From: Desulfobacteraceae bacterium
GTDB lineage: Bacteria > Desulfobacterota > DSM-4660 > Desulfatiglandales > B25-G16
Length of the DNA stretch: 7,794 nucleotides
NCBI GenBank assembly: GCA_030669265.1
Contig: DAOVDY010000025.1
Coordinates: 1-7,794, forward strand
Direction: 5' to 3'
The notes below the pieces were generated by a model. That model was not told where the DNA came from and made no database searches. It worked only from the letters and a program-made list of their open reading frames with translations. The position numbers and the translations under genes are program-made. Below, piece by piece: positions 5,392 to 7,794 of this stretch (positions are counted from its first letter, which is position 1; the number at the start of each line of letters is the position of its first letter).

Positions 5392-7794
5392 ATGGAAAAA
5401 ATATTGTCTGAAATAGAGAATAATTTTAATAAATTTTTAAAAGTAGCTCAGTATCTTACCAGCCTAACATCTCAACAAGATGTATTTAATGAAGCTGGAA
5501 AAATCATCATCGACTTTTTTGGTGCAGACCTTGTCGCCTTTGCTGAATGTAAGATGGATGGGAATATCATGGGGCACCATTGGAGGATGGCCAAGGGTAC
5601 CACCTGTGAAAAGATGATTACAGAAAAAATAAAAGAGGCCGTCATCGAGGTATTAGACAGTGGCTTTCTTACCTTTCGCACAATTCACATCCCGGATGTT
5701 TGCTCTACCGTATTTTTGCCCGTAACAGAAAATCATCAGACAGTATACGTGATGTTAGTAGGTCATTTAACACAAAAGCCGCTCTCGAAGGAACTGCTCA
5801 ACATCTATCTTGCCATGGCCATCATAGCCGGCACAATGAGCTACAGGTTATCATCAGAGAGAAAGATTCAGGATCTTGATGATATTCTGCGTGCTGTTCG
5901 AAACGTCAATAAACTGATTGCCAAGGAAAAAGACCGGGATAGATTATTAAAAGGCATCTGTAACTGTTTGATAGAGTCTCGGGGTTACAAAACAGCCTGG
6001 ATTGTCCTCGTTGATGAAAACGGACACTTTGTGACTGCAGCTGAAGCCGGTATAGGGGAGGATTTCAGTCCTATAAAGGAAGGATTGATTTATAGTGAAT
6101 TTTTGGAGTGTTGTAATAAAGCACTCATGGAGTCCGATATTGTAATGATCAAGGACTCGCTTGCCGATTGTTCAGGATGTCCCCTTTTTAAGATATCTCA
6201 ACACGATTCAGTACTTGCTGCCCGCTTGGAACATAAGGGATCAATCTATGGTATGCTGGTAGTTGTCCTTCCTCACCGAATGCCTGAAGATGAAGAACAG
6301 TTATCACTGTATAAGGAGATGGCTGATGATATTGCTTTAGCCCTGCATAACATCAAAATAGAAGCAGAACGTAAACGGGCTGAGAAGGCGCTTGAAGCAT
6401 CGGAGACTAAATTTAGAACAGTATTTGAAAATGCGGGGAGCGCAATTTTTATTGCAGATATAGAGACGGGAAAGATACTGGATTGTAATAAGGGGGCTGA
6501 GAAGCTGATCGGAAGACCACGAGACGAGATAATTGGAATGCATCAATCAGATCTCCATCCCCAAGACGAAAAAGAAAAATATAAAAATATATTCGCTTCT
6601 CATGTCCAAAAAGAGTACCTTGCTGATTGGGAGGGAGAAGTTCAGCATAGGGATGGGAGAAGAGTTCCAGTTATTATCAATGCCAGAATTATGGAGATAT
6701 ATGGTAAGAAGGTAAATGTCGAATTTTTCATAAATATCACAGCGCGTAAGAAAATAGAAAACGAATTACAAAAAATAGACAAATTAGAAGCCATTGGTGT
6801 TCTTGCCGGGGGCATTGCTCATGATTTTAATAACCTGTTAACAGGCATTCTTGGTAATCTATCGATGGCAGAACTTTATATGAAACCGGAAGATAAAGCT
6901 TTTGATCTATTAGCCAAAGCAAAACAAGCATCTTGTCGTACAGGAGAATTGACTAAACAACTACTTACTTTTTCCAAAGGTGGTGCTCCGGTTAAAGACA
7001 CGGCATCTATATCAGAATTGATAAAGCAGACAGCAAGCTTTTCATTAAGAGGATCTAATGTAAAATACGAATATTCTCTATCAGATAATCTCTGGCCAGT
7101 TGAAATTGATGAGGGCCAAATAAGCCAGGTTATCAATAACTTAATGATCAATGCAGATCAGTCAATGCCACGAGGAGGAACAATCAGCATAAGTGCTGAA
7201 AATGTGATTATCGGAGTAAATGACGAGTTGCCACTGAAGGGAGGGAAATATGTTAGGGTATCTGTGAAAGATCAGGGGACCGGTATTCCACAAGAGCACC
7301 TTAGCAAAATATTTGACCCTTATTTCACTACCAAAGAAAATGGAAGTGGTCTTGGACTGGCTAGCTGTTACTCTATTGCTAAAAACCACGGAGGATATCT
7401 TACGGTTGAATCCGAGATAGGAGTTGGGACAACTTTTCATATCTATCTTCCTGCTTCTGAAAAAGAGGACTTTAAGATTGAAGGTATTACTGAAGAAATA
7501 TCATATTTAGGCAAAGGGAAAATACTCCTTATGGATGATGAGCAGGGTATGATAGATACTACCGGAGAGATGTTGATTGAGCTTGGATATAAAGTTGAAA
7601 TTGCCAAAAACGGTAATAAAGCACTTGAACTCTATAAAAAGGCAAATGAGGGAGGAGAGCCATTTGATGCTGTTATACTTGATTTAACCATACCAGGCGA
7701 TATGGGAGGCAAGGAAACTATCCGAAAACTTCGAGAAATAGATCCTCATGTAAAGGCTATTGTTACGAGTGGCTATTCCAATGACCCTGTAATG
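5392..7794 (+). CDS. Hybrid sensor histidine kinase, GAF-GAF-PAS-HisKA-HATPase-REC (3' end beyond window)
   Basis: The frame is open for 801 codons from the ATG at 5392 to the window end, so the gene is partial at its 3' side. Order of domains: a GAF-like region (about 10-155), a second GAF (about 175-320) containing the pair C260/C263 (CSGCPLF), a short coiled linker (324-340), a PAS domain (about 341-453), HisKA with phospho-acceptor H477 in AHDFNNLL, HATPase_c with N box (NNLMINA, 582-588), G1 (DQGTGIP from D627), FDPYFTT, and G2 (GSGLGLA from G651). A C-terminal receiver has D715/D716, phospho-acceptor D764 (ILDLTIP) and T792; its conserved Lys lies beyond the window. No membrane segments are seen, so it is a cytosolic sensor. 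It begins 11 nt after the RACE gene, with a weak AGG overlapping the RACE stop, so it is probably co-transcribed. That suggests sensing of methyl-donor supply or redox state; Methanosarcina MsmS/RdmS kinases linked to methyltransferase genes are a precedent. Ligand and output are unknown. Confidence 0.93.
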   Translation, partial: MEKILSEIENNFNKFLKVAQYLTSLTSQQDVFNEAGKIIIDFFGADLVAFAECKMDGNIMGHHWRMAKGTTCEKMITEKIKEAVIEVLDSGFLTFRTIHIPDVCSTVFLPVTENHQTVYVMLVGHLTQKPLSKELLNIYLAMAIIAGTMSYRLSSERKIQDLDDILRAVRNVNKLIAKEKDRDRLLKGICNCLIESRGYKTAWIVLVDENGHFVTAAEAGIGEDFSPIKEGLIYSEFLECCNKALMESDIVMIKDSLADCSGCPLFKISQHDSVLAARLEHKGSIYGMLVVVLPHRMPEDEEQLSLYKEMADDIALALHNIKIEAERKRAEKALEASETKFRTVFENAGSAIFIADIETGKILDCNKGAEKLIGRPRDEIIGMHQSDLHPQDEKEKYKNIFASHVQKEYLADWEGEVQHRDGRRVPVIINARIMEIYGKKVNVEFFINITARKKIENELQKIDKLEAIGVLAGGIAHDFNNLLTGILGNLSMAELYMKPEDKAFDLLAKAKQASCRTGELTKQLLTFSKGGAPVKDTASISELIKQTASFSLRGSNVKYEYSLSDNLWPVEIDEGQISQVINNLMINADQSMPRGGTISISAENVIIGVNDELPLKGGKYVRVSVKDQGTGIPQEHLSKIFDPYFTTKENGSGLGLASCYSIAKNHGGYLTVESEIGVGTTFHIYLPASEKEDFKIEGITEEISYLGKGKILLMDDEQGMIDTTGEMLIELGYKVEIAKNGNKALELYKKANEGGEPFDAVILDLTIPGDMGGKETIRKLREIDPHVKAIVTSGYSNDPVM

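Overview
The window looks like a piece of an anaerobic bacterial chromosome, most plausibly from a deltaproteobacterium (Desulfobacterota, perhaps a sulfate reducer or syntroph). This rests on three things: moderately AT-rich coding sequence, a corrinoid methyltransferase cassette with its own reductive activator, and a large GAF/PAS hybrid histidine kinase of the AHDFNN type that is common in that group. The assignment is inference, because no rRNA or other phylogenetic marker is present.

Left part (1-1879). A membrane-anchored six-bladed beta-propeller protein of the strictosidine synthase/SMP-30 superfamily (242-1333, +) converges tail to tail, with a 9-bp overlap, on a stand-alone receiver protein (1325-1702, -). 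Directly upstream of the receiver on the minus strand lies the last 53 codons of a histidine kinase (1715-1876). Its reading frame is closed by a stop immediately before the G2 box, so the kinase is a truncated remnant and its partner receiver is orphaned.

Middle (1877-2135). This AT-rich intergenic region separates the remnant from a divergently oriented operon. It holds two inverted repeats that could be operators, at 1910-1926 and 2059-2086, a weak sigma-70-like promoter, and a strong ribosome binding site.

Right part (2136 to the window end, all +). This is a tightly packed four-gene operon: a corrinoid protein (2136-2783); a URO-D/MtaA-type methyltransferase (2776-3783) interrupted by one in-frame TGA at codon 233; a RACE-type corrinoid activator with an N-terminal [2Fe-2S] domain (3794-5380); and a GAF-GAF-PAS-HisKA-HATPase-REC hybrid kinase that runs off the window (5392->7794). 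In the expected scheme the URO-D protein moves a methyl group to or from the cobalt of the corrinoid protein, the RACE protein rescues accidentally oxidised Co(II), and the kinase senses a substrate or redox state. No separate substrate-specific methyltransferase of the MttB, MtaB or MtrH type is in the window.

The most interesting point is the methyltransferase. The reading frame continues flawlessly on both sides of the TGA. The TGA lies two residues before the catalytic-site His, and the usual Cys of the H-x-C zinc motif is Ala. A recent Trp-to-stop mutation is the simplest explanation. Selenocysteine or other read-through is a testable alternative, but no convincing bacterial SECIS hairpin is visible.
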